Source: Shimwellia blattae DSM 4481 = NBRC 105725 (GTDB lineage Bacteria; Pseudomonadota; Gammaproteobacteria; Enterobacterales; Enterobacteriaceae). Taken from it: a stretch of 64,000 nt of DNA. The notes under the pieces are model-generated. The model had not been told where the DNA came from, searched no databases, and saw only the letters and a list, made by a program, of their open reading frames with translations. The position numbers and the translations under genes are program-made. The DNA lies in NCBI RefSeq assembly GCF_000262305.1, contig NC_017910.1, positions 2,666,001 through 2,730,000 on the forward strand. The letters are read 5' to 3'. Positions 53,227 through 62,518 of this stretch are shown piece by piece (position 1 is the first letter of the stretch; each line of letters begins with the position of its first letter).

Positions 53227-54696
53227 ATGTCTGTATTGCAAATTTCGCAAGGCACGTTGCGGATCAGCGACACCCGGGTGCTGACGATCCCGGCGCTGTC
53301 TGTTCACGCAGGTGAGAGCTGGGCGTTTGTCGGCAGCAACGGCAGCGGCAAATCCGCCCTGACCCGGGCGCTCAGCGGGGAGCTTCCCCTGTTGCGCGGA
53401 GAGCGCCAGTGTACTTTTGAGCGTATTGCCCGTATCTCGTTCGAACAGTTGCAAAAACTGGTCACCGACGAATGGCAGCGCAACAATACCGACCTGCTCA
53501 GCGAAGGCGAAGAAGACACCGGCCGCACCGCCCGGGAAATCATCGAAGAACACCACCAGGATCCCGAACGCTGCCTGGCGCTGGCCCGGCGTTTTGGCAT
53601 TACCCATCTGCTGGAACGGCGCTTTAAATACCTCTCTACCGGGGAGACCCGTAAAACCCTGCTGTGCCAGGCCCTGATGCCCGGCCCGGATCTGCTGGTT
53701 TTTGATGAGCCCTTCGACGGGCTGGACACCGCCTCACGCCAGCAACTGACCGCCCTGCTGGCGGAGCTTAACCAGCAGGGCTATACCCTGGCACTGGTGC
53801 TGAACCGGTTTGATGATATTCCGGCATTTGTGGAGTTCGCCGGGGTGCTGGCAGAGTGTACCCTGGCGGAAACCGGCGATAAGCGCACCCTGCTAAGCCA
53901 GGCGCTGGTGGCCCAGCTGGCCCACAGTGAGCAGCTGTCCAGTACCGCTATTCCCCCGCCAGACAACCCCGGGGAGGTGCACCGCCCGCCCGCCAGTGAG
54001 CCGCGCATTATTCTGCGCGACGGGGTGGTCTCATACCACGATACCCCGGTACTCCACCACCTGGACTGGACCGTAAACCCCGGGGAGCACTGGCAGATAG
54101 TCGGCCCCAACGGGGCGGGAAAATCGACCTTACTCAGCCTGATAACCGGCGACCACCCCCAGGGCTACAGCAACGATCTCACCCTGTTTGGCCGCCGCCG
54201 GGGCAGCGGTGAGACCATCTGGGAGATTAAAAAACATATCGGTTACGTGAGCAGCAGCCTGCACCTGGATTACCGGGTCAGCAGTTCGGTGCTGAACGTG
54301 ATTATCTCCGGCTTCTTTGACTCTATCGGCATCTATCAGGCCGTGTCGGAGCGCCAGCAGCAGCTGGCCCGCCAGTGGCTGGCGCTGCTGGGGATTCAGG
54401 ATGGGGAGCAGCCGTTCCAGAGCCTCTCCTGGGGGCAGCAGCGGCTGGTGCTGATTGCCCGGGCGCTGGTGAAACACCCGACGCTGCTGATCCTGGATGA
54501 ACCACTACAGGGGCTTGATCCGCTCAACCGCCAGCTGGTGCGCCACTTTGTTGACATTATGATAGGCGAAGGCGATACCCAGCTGTTATTTGTCTCTCAC
54601 CATGCCCAGGATGCCCCCGCCTGTATCACCCACCGGTTAACTTTCGTACCGGATCAGGGGTGTTACCGTTACCACAAGGAAATCTGCCGGGCGTGA
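53227..54696 (+). CDS. modF: Molybdenum-related ABC ATPase ModF
   Basis: 489 residues with two ATP-binding domains: VGSNGSGKS, LSTGETRK, DEPFDGLD and VGPNGAGKST, LSWGQQRLVLIAR, DEPLQGLDP. The signature motifs differ from LSGGQ, as in E. coli ModF. It is transcribed with modE; its role in molybdate handling is not firmly known. Confidence 0.95.
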   Translation: MSVLQISQGTLRISDTRVLTIPALSVHAGESWAFVGSNGSGKSALTRALSGELPLLRGERQCTFERIARISFEQLQKLVTDEWQRNNTDLLSEGEEDTGRTAREIIEEHHQDPERCLALARRFGITHLLERRFKYLSTGETRKTLLCQALMPGPDLLVFDEPFDGLDTASRQQLTALLAELNQQGYTLALVLNRFDDIPAFVEFAGVLAECTLAETGDKRTLLSQALVAQLAHSEQLSSTAIPPPDNPGEVHRPPASEPRIILRDGVVSYHDTPVLHHLDWTVNPGEHWQIVGPNGAGKSTLLSLITGDHPQGYSNDLTLFGRRRGSGETIWEIKKHIGYVSSSLHLDYRVSSSVLNVIISGFFDSIGIYQAVSERQQQLARQWLALLGIQDGEQPFQSLSWGQQRLVLIARALVKHPTLLILDEPLQGLDPLNRQLVRHFVDIMIGEGDTQLLFVSHHAQDAPACITHRLTFVPDQGCYRYHKEICRA

Positions 54697-54697
54697 T

Positions 54698-54729
54698 AAT
54701 AGCGGGGTCTGACGGCCCCGGCTATTTTC
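54698..54729 (+). terminator. modEF terminator
   Basis: AATAGC-GGGG / CCCC-GGCTATT arms around TCTGACGG, followed by TTTC, two bases after the modF stop. Confidence 0.72.
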
Positions 54730-54805
54730 AGAAAAACCGCATTCAGCCCGGAAAATACCCCGTTATACTAGCGACTTATCGTGGGAAATCGCAGTCAGCA
54801 TGCCA

Positions 54806-54821
54806 GTGTAAACGATTCCAC
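54806..54821. promoter_or_regulatory. External gal operator OE (GalR/GalS)
   Basis: GTGTAAACGATTCCAC is identical to the E. coli gal OE read on the other strand (GTGGAATCGTTTACAC). Confidence 0.95.
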
Positions 54822-54826
54822 TAATA

Positions 54827-54868
54827 TGCGTCATATCACACTTTTGCCGGTTCTGTTATGCTATGGTT
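54827..54868 (+). promoter_or_regulatory. gal CRP site and promoters P1/P2
   Basis: The half site ATATCACA (54833-54840) fits the E. coli gal CRP site. TATGGTT (54862-54868, P1) and TATGCTA (54857-54863, P2) are the same overlapping -10 boxes as in E. coli. Confidence 0.88.
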
Positions 54869-54898
54869 ATTTCAACCCACAAGCCTAATGGAGCAAAC

Positions 54899-55915
54899 AT
54901 GAAAGTTCTGGTAACGGGTGGTAGCGGTTACATTGGTAGCCACACATGTGTACAACTGCTGCAAAACAACCATGACGTGGTCATCCTCGATAACCTGTGC
55001 AACAGCAAACAAACCGTTCTGCCGGTTATTGAACGCCTTGGCGGTAAAAAGCCGCTGTTTATTGCGGGCGATATCCGCGATGAGGCGCTGCTGGACCAGC
55101 TCTTCAGTGAGCATCACATTGATGCGGTTATTCACTTCGCCGGTCTGAAAGCCGTGGGGGAATCCGTCAGCAAGCCGCTGGAGTATTACGACAACAACGT
55201 CAATGGCACCCTGCACCTGCTCAGCGCGATGCGCAAAGCGGGGGTCACTAACTTTATTTTCAGCTCCTCTGCCACCGTTTACGGCGACCAGCCGCAAATT
55301 CCGTATGTGGAAAGTTTCCCCACCGGCCTGCCGGCAAGCCCTTACGGGCGCAGCAAACTGATGGTGGAGCAGATCCTCACGGACCTGCAGCACGCCTGCC
55401 CGGAATTCAGTATCGCCCTGCTGCGTTACTTTAACCCGGTAGGGGCACACCCGTCGGGTGATATGGGGGAAGATCCCCAGGGGATCCCGAACAACCTGAT
55501 GCCGTATATCGCCCAGGTTGCGGTTGGTCGCCGCGAGTCGCTGGCCGTATTTGGTAACGATTATCCGACAAAAGACGGCACCGGGGTCCGGGACTATATC
55601 CACGTAATGGATCTTGCCGACGGGCACGTGGCCGCCATGCAAAAACTGGCGGGTAAAGCCGGTGTGCATATCTACAACCTGGGTGCCGGTGTCGGCAGCA
55701 GCGTGCTGGATGTGGTTAATGCCTTCAGCAAAGCCTGCGGCAAGCCGGTGGCCTATCACTTTGCTCCGCGCCGCGATGGCGATCTGCCTGCCTACTGGGC
55801 AGATGCCAGCAAAGCGGACCAGGAACTCAACTGGCGTGTAACCCGCTCGCTCCAGGAAATGGCTGATGACACCTGGCGCTGGCAGTCACGTCACCCACAA
55901 GGTTATCCAGACTAA
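54899..55915 (+). CDS. galE: UDP-glucose 4-epimerase GalE
   Basis: 338 residues. Rossmann motif GGSGYIGSH, catalytic Ser in SSSATVYG and Tyr-Lys in YGRSK. It interconverts UDP-galactose and UDP-glucose. First gene of galETKM; ATG at 54899 follows GGAGC. The internal operator lies inside the reading frame, as in E. coli. Confidence 0.98.
   Translation: MKVLVTGGSGYIGSHTCVQLLQNNHDVVILDNLCNSKQTVLPVIERLGGKKPLFIAGDIRDEALLDQLFSEHHIDAVIHFAGLKAVGESVSKPLEYYDNNVNGTLHLLSAMRKAGVTNFIFSSSATVYGDQPQIPYVESFPTGLPASPYGRSKLMVEQILTDLQHACPEFSIALLRYFNPVGAHPSGDMGEDPQGIPNNLMPYIAQVAVGRRESLAVFGNDYPTKDGTGVRDYIHVMDLADGHVAAMQKLAGKAGVHIYNLGAGVGSSVLDVVNAFSKACGKPVAYHFAPRRDGDLPAYWADASKADQELNWRVTRSLQEMADDTWRWQSRHPQGYPD
54918..54933. 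promoter_or_regulatory. Internal gal operator OI inside galE
   Basis: GTGGTAGCGGTTACAT is identical to E. coli OI, 112 bases from OE, which fits DNA looping by GalR with HU. Confidence 0.95.
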
Positions 55916-55924
55916 GGAACTACA

Positions 55925-56971
55925 ATGGCGCGTTTTAATCCCGTCGATCACCCACATCGTCGTTATAACCCCCTGAAAGGGGAATGGATTCTGGTTTCAC
56001 CACACCGCGCCAAGCGCCCCTGGCAAGGGGCGCAGGAAGCCCCGGCAACGCAGACCCTGCCCTCCCATGACCCGGACTGCTATCTGTGCCCCGGCAACCT
56101 GCGTGTCAGCGGTGACAAAAATCCGGACTACACCGGTACCTGGGTTTTTACCAATGACTTTGCCGCCTTAATGACCGACACCCCGGACGCACCGCAAAGC
56201 GACGATCCGCTGATGCGCTGCCAGAGCGCCCGGGGCACCAGTCGGGTTATCTGTTTTTCTCCGGATCACAGCAAAACCCTGCCCCTGTTATCCCTGCCGG
56301 CTCTTGAAGAGGTGGTGACCACCTGGCAGCAACAGACTGCTGAACTCGGCCAGCATTACCCCTGGGTACAGGTGTTTGAAAATAAAGGGGCGGCGATGGG
56401 CTGCTCCAACCCACACCCCCACGGCCAGGTATGGGCCAATAGCTTCCTGCCTAACGAGATAGCGCGGGAAGATAACCAGCAGCGCGACTATTACCGCGAG
56501 CACGGCACCCCGATGCTGCTGGACTACGTACACCGGGAACAGGCAGACGGCAGCCGGACCGTGGTGGAAACCGAACACTGGCTGGCGGTGGTGCCCTACT
56601 GGGCCGCCTGGCCGTTTGAAACCTTACTGCTGCCTAAAGCCCCGGCATTACGCCTGACCGATCTGGATGCCGATCGCAGCCGTGATCTGGCGCTGGCGCT
56701 GAAAAAGCTGACCACCCGCTACGACAATCTGTTCCAGTGCTCCTTCCCCTATTCCATGGGCTGGCACGGCGCCCCCTTTAACGGTGAGGACAATCCGCAC
56801 TGGCAACTGCACGCGCATTTTTATCCACCGCTGCTGCGCTCAGCCTCGGTGCGTAAATTTATGGTCGGCTATGAGATGCTGGCCGAAACCCAGCGCGATC
56901 TGACCGCCGAACAAGCCGCCGAACGCCTGCGCGCGGTCAGCGAGATCCACTATCTCGAATCCGGAGAATAA
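55925..56971 (+). CDS. galT: Galactose-1-phosphate uridylyltransferase GalT
   Basis: 348 residues of the HIT-like family. The active-site motif SNPHPHGQVW carries the nucleophilic His. Zinc or iron ligands in CYLCPGN. Transfers UMP from UDP-glucose to galactose-1-phosphate. Starts 9 bases after galE. Confidence 0.98.
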   Translation: MARFNPVDHPHRRYNPLKGEWILVSPHRAKRPWQGAQEAPATQTLPSHDPDCYLCPGNLRVSGDKNPDYTGTWVFTNDFAALMTDTPDAPQSDDPLMRCQSARGTSRVICFSPDHSKTLPLLSLPALEEVVTTWQQQTAELGQHYPWVQVFENKGAAMGCSNPHPHGQVWANSFLPNEIAREDNQQRDYYREHGTPMLLDYVHREQADGSRTVVETEHWLAVVPYWAAWPFETLLLPKAPALRLTDLDADRSRDLALALKKLTTRYDNLFQCSFPYSMGWHGAPFNGEDNPHWQLHAHFYPPLLRSASVRKFMVGYEMLAETQRDLTAEQAAERLRAVSEIHYLESGE

Positions 56972-56973
56972 AA

Positions 56974-58122
56974 ATGTCACTGAAAGAGACAACCTCAGCC
57001 CTGTTTACCCGCCACTTTGGCTACCCGGCCACCCATACAATTCAGGCCCCGGGCCGGGTAAACCTTATCGGTGAACACACGGACTATAACGACGGTTTCG
57101 TGCTGCCCTGTGCCATCGACTACCAGACGGTGATAAGCTGCGCTGCCCGCGACGACCGCCAGGTGCGCGTTATCGCCGCAGACTATGATAACCAGTCAGA
57201 TACTTTCTCCCTTGCGGCACCCATCACCCCCCATGAAACCCAGCAGTGGTCAAACTACGTGCGCGGGGTGGTTAAACACCTGCAAAAACGCTGCCCGGAT
57301 TTTGGCGGGGCGGATCTGGTTATCAGCGGTAATGTTCCGCAGGGGGCCGGGTTAAGCTCTTCGGCCTCCCTGGAAGTGGCGGTGGGTAAAGTCTTCCAGA
57401 CCCTGTATCAGCTCCCCCTGGACGGTGCCCAGCTCGCCCTCAACGGCCAGGAAGCCGAAAACCAGTTTGTGGGCTGTAACTGCGGGATCATGGACCAGTT
57501 AATCTCCGCCCTGGGTAAAAAAGGCCATGCGCTGCTGGTTGACTGCCGCAGCCTGGAGACCCGGGCCGTACCGATGCCGCAAGGCGCGGCAGTGGTGATC
57601 ATTAACAGTAATTTTAAACGCACCCTGGTGGGCAGTGAATACAACACCCGCCGTGAACAGTGTGAAGCGGGCGCCCGTTTCTTTGGCGTGCCTGCCCTGC
57701 GCGATGTGACCCTGGCGCAGTTTAACCAGGCCGCCGGGGAGCTGGATCCGGTGGTTGCCAGACGCGTGCGCCATGTCATAACCGAAAACGTCCGCACGCT
57801 GGAAGCCGCAGAGGCGCTGGCCCGGGGAGATCTGAAAGTGATTGGCCGCCTGATGGCCGAATCTCACGCCTCAATGCGGGATGATTTTGAAATCACAGTT
57901 GAACAAATCGACACTCTGGTAGAAATTGTTAAGGCGGCCATCGGCGACGAAGGCGGCGTGCGCATGACCGGCGGTGGTTTTGGGGGATGTGTGGTTGCCC
58001 TGGTGCCTGAAAACAGAGTCGACAGCGTGCGCCAGGCTGTTGCTGAGCAGTATCAGGCCAGAACGGGTATCAAAGAGACATTTTATGTCTGCACACCTTC
58101 AGAAGGAGCCGGACAGTGCTAA
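56974..58122 (+). CDS. galK: Galactokinase GalK
   Basis: 382 residues of the GHMP kinase family: GRVNLIGEHTDYNDGFVLP, the ATP loop VPQGAGLSSSASLEV (about 118), and GGGFGGCV near the end. Phosphorylates galactose. Starts after two bases from the galT stop. Confidence 0.98.
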   Translation: MSLKETTSALFTRHFGYPATHTIQAPGRVNLIGEHTDYNDGFVLPCAIDYQTVISCAARDDRQVRVIAADYDNQSDTFSLAAPITPHETQQWSNYVRGVVKHLQKRCPDFGGADLVISGNVPQGAGLSSSASLEVAVGKVFQTLYQLPLDGAQLALNGQEAENQFVGCNCGIMDQLISALGKKGHALLVDCRSLETRAVPMPQGAAVVIINSNFKRTLVGSEYNTRREQCEAGARFFGVPALRDVTLAQFNQAAGELDPVVARRVRHVITENVRTLEAAEALARGDLKVIGRLMAESHASMRDDFEITVEQIDTLVEIVKAAIGDEGGVRMTGGGFGGCVVALVPENRVDSVRQAVAEQYQARTGIKETFYVCTPSEGAGQC

Positions 58123-59156
58123 GAGAAACACCCCAACTCGCCCCGGACGGGCTACCCTATCGTCTTTCTATCCTGCGCAATCAGGCCGGTGTTGTGGTCA
58201 CCATGATGGACTGGGGGGCTACGCTGCTCTCCTGCCGGGTGCCACTGCGCGATGGCAGCGTGCGCGAGACCCTGCTCGGCTGCCCGAGCCCGGAAAACTA
58301 CCTCAACCAGAGCGCGTTTCTCGGCGCGACGGTTGGCCGCTATGCCAACCGTATCGCCGGTAGCCAGTACGTTTACGAGGGCAAAACCGTTACCCTGCAG
58401 CCCAGCCAGGGGGAGCACCAGCTGCACGGTGGCCCCCGCGGGTTTGATAAACAGCGCTGGCGGATCCTGCGCCAGAACGACAGCGAAGTGCTCTACACCC
58501 TCGACTCGCCAGACGGCGACCAGGGCTTCCCGGGGAATTTCCGCACCACGGCCTTATACCAGCTCACCGACGATAACCGTATCCGCATTCAGTTTACGGC
58601 CTGGTGTGATCAGGCCTGCCCGGTGAACCTGACCAACCACGCCTACTTTAACCTTGATGCGACACCCGGCGATATTCGCGAGCACCAGCTCCAGCTTCTG
58701 GCGGATCAGTACCTGCCGGTTGATGCCAGCGGCATCCCCCGGCGCGGGCTGGCCGATGTGACCGGCACCAGTTTTGATTTCCGCAAACCTAAAACCATTG
58801 GCGCGGATTTCCTGGCTGACGAGGACCAGCAGGTGGTCAATGGCTACGATCACGCCTGGTTACTCAATGCCCGGGGCGATGCCACACAACCGGCTGCCTG
58901 TCTCTGGTCAACGGACCGCCGCCTGAAGCTCACCGTGTATACCAGCGCCCCGGCGCTGCAGTTCTACTCGGGTAACTTTCTGGCCGGTACTCAGGCCCGG
59001 GAACAGGGTGAGTACCAGAACTGGCAGGGGCTGGCGCTGGAGAGCGAATTTCTGCCAGACAGCCCTAACAACCCCCAGTGGCCTCAGCCTGACTGCTTCC
59101 TCCGGCCACAGCAGGAGTACAGCAGCCTTACCGAATATCAGTTCACGGAACAGTGA
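58116..59156 (+). CDS. galM: Aldose 1-epimerase (mutarotase) GalM
   Basis: 346 residues with GGPRGFDKQRWRI, LTNHAYFNL and the catalytic Glu in LALESEFLPDSPN. Turns beta-D-galactose into the alpha form used by GalK. It overlaps the end of galK by 7 bases; last gene of the operon. Confidence 0.97.
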   Translation: MLRETPQLAPDGLPYRLSILRNQAGVVVTMMDWGATLLSCRVPLRDGSVRETLLGCPSPENYLNQSAFLGATVGRYANRIAGSQYVYEGKTVTLQPSQGEHQLHGGPRGFDKQRWRILRQNDSEVLYTLDSPDGDQGFPGNFRTTALYQLTDDNRIRIQFTAWCDQACPVNLTNHAYFNLDATPGDIREHQLQLLADQYLPVDASGIPRRGLADVTGTSFDFRKPKTIGADFLADEDQQVVNGYDHAWLLNARGDATQPAACLWSTDRRLKLTVYTSAPALQFYSGNFLAGTQAREQGEYQNWQGLALESEFLPDSPNNPQWPQPDCFLRPQQEYSSLTEYQFTEQ

Positions 59157-59163
59157 TCCTGCC

Positions 59164-59183
59164 TGCCCCCCGCCCGGGGGGCA
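59164..59183 (+). terminator. galETKM terminator hairpin
   Basis: TGCCCCCC / GGGGGGCA perfect arms around GCCC, 8 bases after the galM stop. Confidence 0.8.
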
Positions 59184-59318
59184 TACCGGCCTCTGAGGGC
59201 GGAATCCTCACAGCCTTAAGCAAAAATATAACGATAACGTCACACCGGCCTTACAGTTCAGCGCTATTTTCGCTATGTTAATGGTTTATCGTTGCCAGCC
59301 GCCGTACTACGGCAATAC

Positions 59319-59337
59319 AATGATAATAGTTATCATT
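59319..59337. promoter_or_regulatory. Fur box upstream of gpmA
   Basis: AATGATAATAGTTATCATT, a 19-base inverted repeat that fits the Fur consensus, 27 bases before the gpmA start. E. coli gpmA is also Fur-controlled. Confidence 0.85.
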
Positions 59338-59364
59338 CATAACGATTTTATGGAGGAGTCATCT

Positions 59365-60117
59365 ATGGCTGTTACTAAGCTGGTTCTGGTTCGTCACGGT
59401 GAAAGCCAGTGGAACAATGAAAACCGCTTCACCGGTTGGTACGATGTGGACCTGTCTGAGAAAGGTGTTGGCGAAGCAAAAGCCGCAGGTAAACTGCTGA
59501 AAGCTGAAGGCTACGCTTTCGATTTTGCCTACACTTCCGTGCTGAAACGAGCCATCCATACGCTGTGGAATATCCTGGATGAGCTGGATCAGGACTGGCT
59601 ACCTGTTGAGAAATCCTGGAAGCTGAACGAGCGCCACTACGGGGCACTGCAGGGGCTGAATAAAGCAGAAACCGCCGCCAAATACGGCGACGACCAGGTG
59701 AAGCAATGGCGCCGTGGTTTTGCCATTACCCCACCGGCACTGACCAAAGACGACGAGCGCTACCCGGGCCACGACCCGCGCTATGCCGGGCTGAGCGAGA
59801 AAGAGCTGCCGTTAACCGAAAGCCTGGCGCTGACTATCGAGCGCGTGGTGCCCTACTGGGAAGAGACAATCCTGCCGCGCCTGAAAAGCGGTGAGCGCGT
59901 GATCATCGCCGCCCACGGCAACTCCCTGCGCGCGCTGGTGAAGTATCTCGATAACATGGGCGAAAAAGAAATTATCGACCTCAACATCCCGACCGGTGTA
60001 CCGCTGGTTTATGAGTTCGACGAAAACTTCAAGCCGGTGAAACACTACTATCTGGGCAATGCGGACGAGATCGCCGCAAAAGCCGCCGCAGTTGCCAACC
60101 AGGGCAAAGCGAAATAA
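59365..60117 (+). CDS. gpmA: 2,3-bisphosphoglycerate-dependent phosphoglycerate mutase GpmA
   Basis: 250 residues with the catalytic LVRHGESQWN motif (His11), the second His in IIAAHGNSLRAL (about 184) and Glu in LNERHYG. Same length as in E. coli. It works in glycolysis and gluconeogenesis. The ATG at 59365 follows TGGAGGAG; an upstream in-frame ATG would add 30 residues not known in the family. Confidence 0.98.
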   Translation: MAVTKLVLVRHGESQWNNENRFTGWYDVDLSEKGVGEAKAAGKLLKAEGYAFDFAYTSVLKRAIHTLWNILDELDQDWLPVEKSWKLNERHYGALQGLNKAETAAKYGDDQVKQWRRGFAITPPALTKDDERYPGHDPRYAGLSEKELPLTESLALTIERVVPYWEETILPRLKSGERVIIAAHGNSLRALVKYLDNMGEKEIIDLNIPTGVPLVYEFDENFKPVKHYYLGNADEIAAKAAAVANQGKAK

Positions 60118-60138
60118 TTCTGCACAGGCAATAAAAAA

Positions 60139-60159
60139 AGCGTGGTCATGAGCCACGCT
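60139..60159. terminator. Bidirectional terminator between gpmA and aroG
   Basis: AGCGTGG / CCACGCT arms with a 7-base loop, A run before and T run after, between convergent genes. Confidence 0.92.
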
Positions 60160-60180
60160 TTTTTTTATGTGTCGGGGTAA

Positions 60181-61233
60181 TTAACCGCGCCGGGCGTTGA
60201 TCGCTGCGGCCAGCTGGCGCAGAACCTTTTCGGTATCATCCCAGCCGATGCAGGCATCGGTCACGCTTTTGCCGTACACCAGCGGTTCACCGCCTTCCAG
60301 GTTCTGGTTACCTTCTGCCAGGTTGCTTTCGATCATCACCCCCATAATGGCCTCTTCACCACCGGCGATTTGCTGGCAGACATCCTGGGCCACATCCATC
60401 TGCTTTTTGAACTGCTTGCTGGAGTTCGCATGGCTGAAATCGATCATCACCCGGGCCGGTAACTGGGCTTTTTCCAGCCCCTGTTTAACGGCGCTGACGT
60501 GGGCGGCGCTGTAGTTCGGCTCTTTACCGCCGCGCAGGATAATATGGCAGTCTCCGTTACCGCTGGTATTCACAATAGCGGAATGGCCCCACTTGGTGAC
60601 CGACAGAAAACAGTGCGCTGCACCCGCCGCGTTAATAGCGTCTATCGCCACTTTGATGGTGCCATCGGTGCCGTTTTTAAAGCCAACCGGGCAGGAGAGG
60701 CCAGACGCCAGCTCGCGATGCACCTGGGATTCCGTGGTGCGGGCGCCAATCGCCCCCCAGCTCATCAGGTCTGCCAGGTACTGAGGGGTTATCATATCGA
60801 GGAATTCACCGGCGGTCGGCAGGCCCAGATCGTTGATATCCAGCAGCAGCTTGCGGGCAATACGCAGACCATCGTTAATCTGGTAGCTGTGATCAAGGTG
60901 CGGATCGTTGATAAGCCCTTTCCAGCCCACGGTGGTGCGCGGTTTTTCAAAATAGACACGCATCACAATTTCCAGCTCCCCGGCAAGCTCCTGGCGCAGC
61001 GCCATCAGACGCGTGGCGTACTCCCGGGCGGCAACCGGATCGTGGATCGAGCACGGGCCGATAATCACCAGCAGGCGATCATCATTCCCTTTAAGAATGT
61101 TGTGAATCGCTTTACGGGCTTTAGAAACCGTCTGTGCGGCGTGCTCAGTAGCGGGGAATTTTTCTAATAATGCGACCGGAGGTAAAAGTTCGTTAATCTC
61201 TTTGATGCGTAAATCGTCGTTCTGATAATTCAT
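60181..61233 (-). CDS. aroG: DAHP synthase, phenylalanine-sensitive AroG
   Basis: 350 residues, the E. coli AroG length, with GPCSIHDP, KPRTTVGWKG and DFSHANSSKQ. Starts the shikimate pathway from PEP and erythrose-4-phosphate. The ATG at 61233 gives MNYQNDDLRIKEI. A TyrR box lies upstream. Confidence 0.98.
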   Translation of the reverse strand: MNYQNDDLRIKEINELLPPVALLEKFPATEHAAQTVSKARKAIHNILKGNDDRLLVIIGPCSIHDPVAAREYATRLMALRQELAGELEIVMRVYFEKPRTTVGWKGLINDPHLDHSYQINDGLRIARKLLLDINDLGLPTAGEFLDMITPQYLADLMSWGAIGARTTESQVHRELASGLSCPVGFKNGTDGTIKVAIDAINAAGAAHCFLSVTKWGHSAIVNTSGNGDCHIILRGGKEPNYSAAHVSAVKQGLEKAQLPARVMIDFSHANSSKQFKKQMDVAQDVCQQIAGGEEAIMGVMIESNLAEGNQNLEGGEPLVYGKSVTDACIGWDDTEKVLRQLAAAINARRG

Positions 61234-61554
61234 GATAATCCCAGTAGCCATATATCTGTTCTTGATGCAATCCCTTCAATCTATCTCGCGGCGGGCTAAG
61301 TGTAAATGTCAATTTACACTCGAAACGGATTAATGCTAAAAATTCATAAAATTCACGATAAAATAGTGAAAAAAGAGACGTACGACACAGTTATTGATTT
61401 TTTATGCTTATAAATATTGACTAAACAACATCTGACACTGAATAAAACTTACCAGACAGTATGTTATGCCGGTGCGGCGCATTATGACCTTTTCCCGGCG
61501 CACATCCGGCGTGTTATAAATTCAGTTAATTTCCCGTTTCTTATCAGACACACA
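61234..61554. other. Region between aroG and zitB (ybgS absent)
   Basis: 321 bases. It holds the aroG promoter with the TyrR box and the zitB promoter; E. coli has the gene ybgS here. No open frame with a good start is seen. Confidence 0.6.
61301..61318. promoter_or_regulatory. TyrR box of aroG
   Basis: TGTAAA-6 bases-TTTACA, a perfect TyrR dyad, 68 bases upstream of aroG; TyrR with Phe or Trp represses aroG in E. coli. Confidence 0.88.
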
Positions 61555-62484
61555 ATGGCACATACACACTCTCACGAGCCGGGCGACAGCAATACCAGGC
61601 GCCTGCTGGCGGCTTTTATCATTACCGCGCTATTTATGGTTGCCGAGGTTATCGGCGGGTTATTGTCCGGCTCTCTGGCACTGCTGGCAGATGCGGGCCA
61701 TATGCTCACCGATGCGGCAGCCCTGCTGATGGCGCTGGTGGCCGTGCAGTTTTCCCGGCGCCCGGCCAGCACCCGCCGGACTTTTGGCTGGCTGCGTCTG
61801 ACGACCCTTGCCGCCTTTGTGAATGCCCTGGCGCTGGTGGTTATCATTGTGATTATCGTCTGGGAGGCTATTGAGCGCTTTCGCCATCCCCAGCCGGTGG
61901 CCGGGGTCGGGATGATGATTATCGCGGTGGCTGGCCTGCTGGCGAATATTGCCAGCTTCTGGTTTCTGCACCACGGCAGTGGCGAGAAAAACCTTAACGT
62001 GCGGGCAGCCGCGCTGCATGTCATGGGGGATCTGCTGGGTTCGGTGGGGGCCATTGTGGCCGCGGTAGTGATTATCACCACCGGCTGGACACCGATAGAT
62101 CCTATCCTCTCGGTGCTGGTCTCCTGCCTGGTGCTGAAAAGTGCCTGGGGGCTCCTGAAAGAGAGCGTTAACGAATTACTGGAAGGCGCACCTGATGCCA
62201 TCGACGTGGCGGCCCTCGCCCGGGATCTGGCCCGCGCCATTCCGGAGGTCCGCAACGTGCACCATGTGCATGTCTGGCTGGTGGGGGAAAAGCCGGTGCT
62301 GACCCTTCATGTTCAGGTGATCCCGCCCCACGATCACGATGCGCTGCTGGCGCGGATCCATGCGTTTCTGGAGCATCACTACAGCATTGCCCACGCTACC
62401 GTGCAGATGGAGTATCAGGCCTGCTGTGGCCCGGCGTGTGAGCTGAGCACCACCACGCCGGGCCATCACCATCACCACCACTAA
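61555..62484 (+). CDS. zitB: Zinc/cadmium efflux carrier ZitB (CDF family)
   Basis: 309 residues with six helices. Metal site residues in LLADAGHMLTD (helix II) and HVMGDLLGSVG (helix V); cytoplasmic domain with HVWLVGEKPVLTLHVQV. His-rich ends: MAHTHSHEP at the start and six His at the end. It exports Zn(II) in exchange for protons. ATG at 61555 as in E. coli; the frame is open further upstream but unlike the family. Confidence 0.96.
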   Translation: MAHTHSHEPGDSNTRRLLAAFIITALFMVAEVIGGLLSGSLALLADAGHMLTDAAALLMALVAVQFSRRPASTRRTFGWLRLTTLAAFVNALALVVIIVIIVWEAIERFRHPQPVAGVGMMIIAVAGLLANIASFWFLHHGSGEKNLNVRAAALHVMGDLLGSVGAIVAAVVIITTGWTPIDPILSVLVSCLVLKSAWGLLKESVNELLEGAPDAIDVAALARDLARAIPEVRNVHHVHVWLVGEKPVLTLHVQVIPPHDHDALLARIHAFLEHHYSIAHATVQMEYQACCGPACELSTTTPGHHHHHH

Positions 62485-62498
62485 CCGCAGCAGGCGGA

Positions 62499-62518
62499 TG
62501 CCTGACGGCGGTCAGGCA
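62499..62518. terminator. Hairpin between convergent zitB and nadA
   Basis: TGCCTGAC / GTCAGGCA perfect arms around GGCG; it includes the nadA stop codon. Confidence 0.75.

Noticed and set aside
61417..61554. N-terminal extension of zitB by 46 codons
   Set aside because: The extension has no match in ZitB proteins and lies in the promoter region; the ATG at 61555 agrees with the family.
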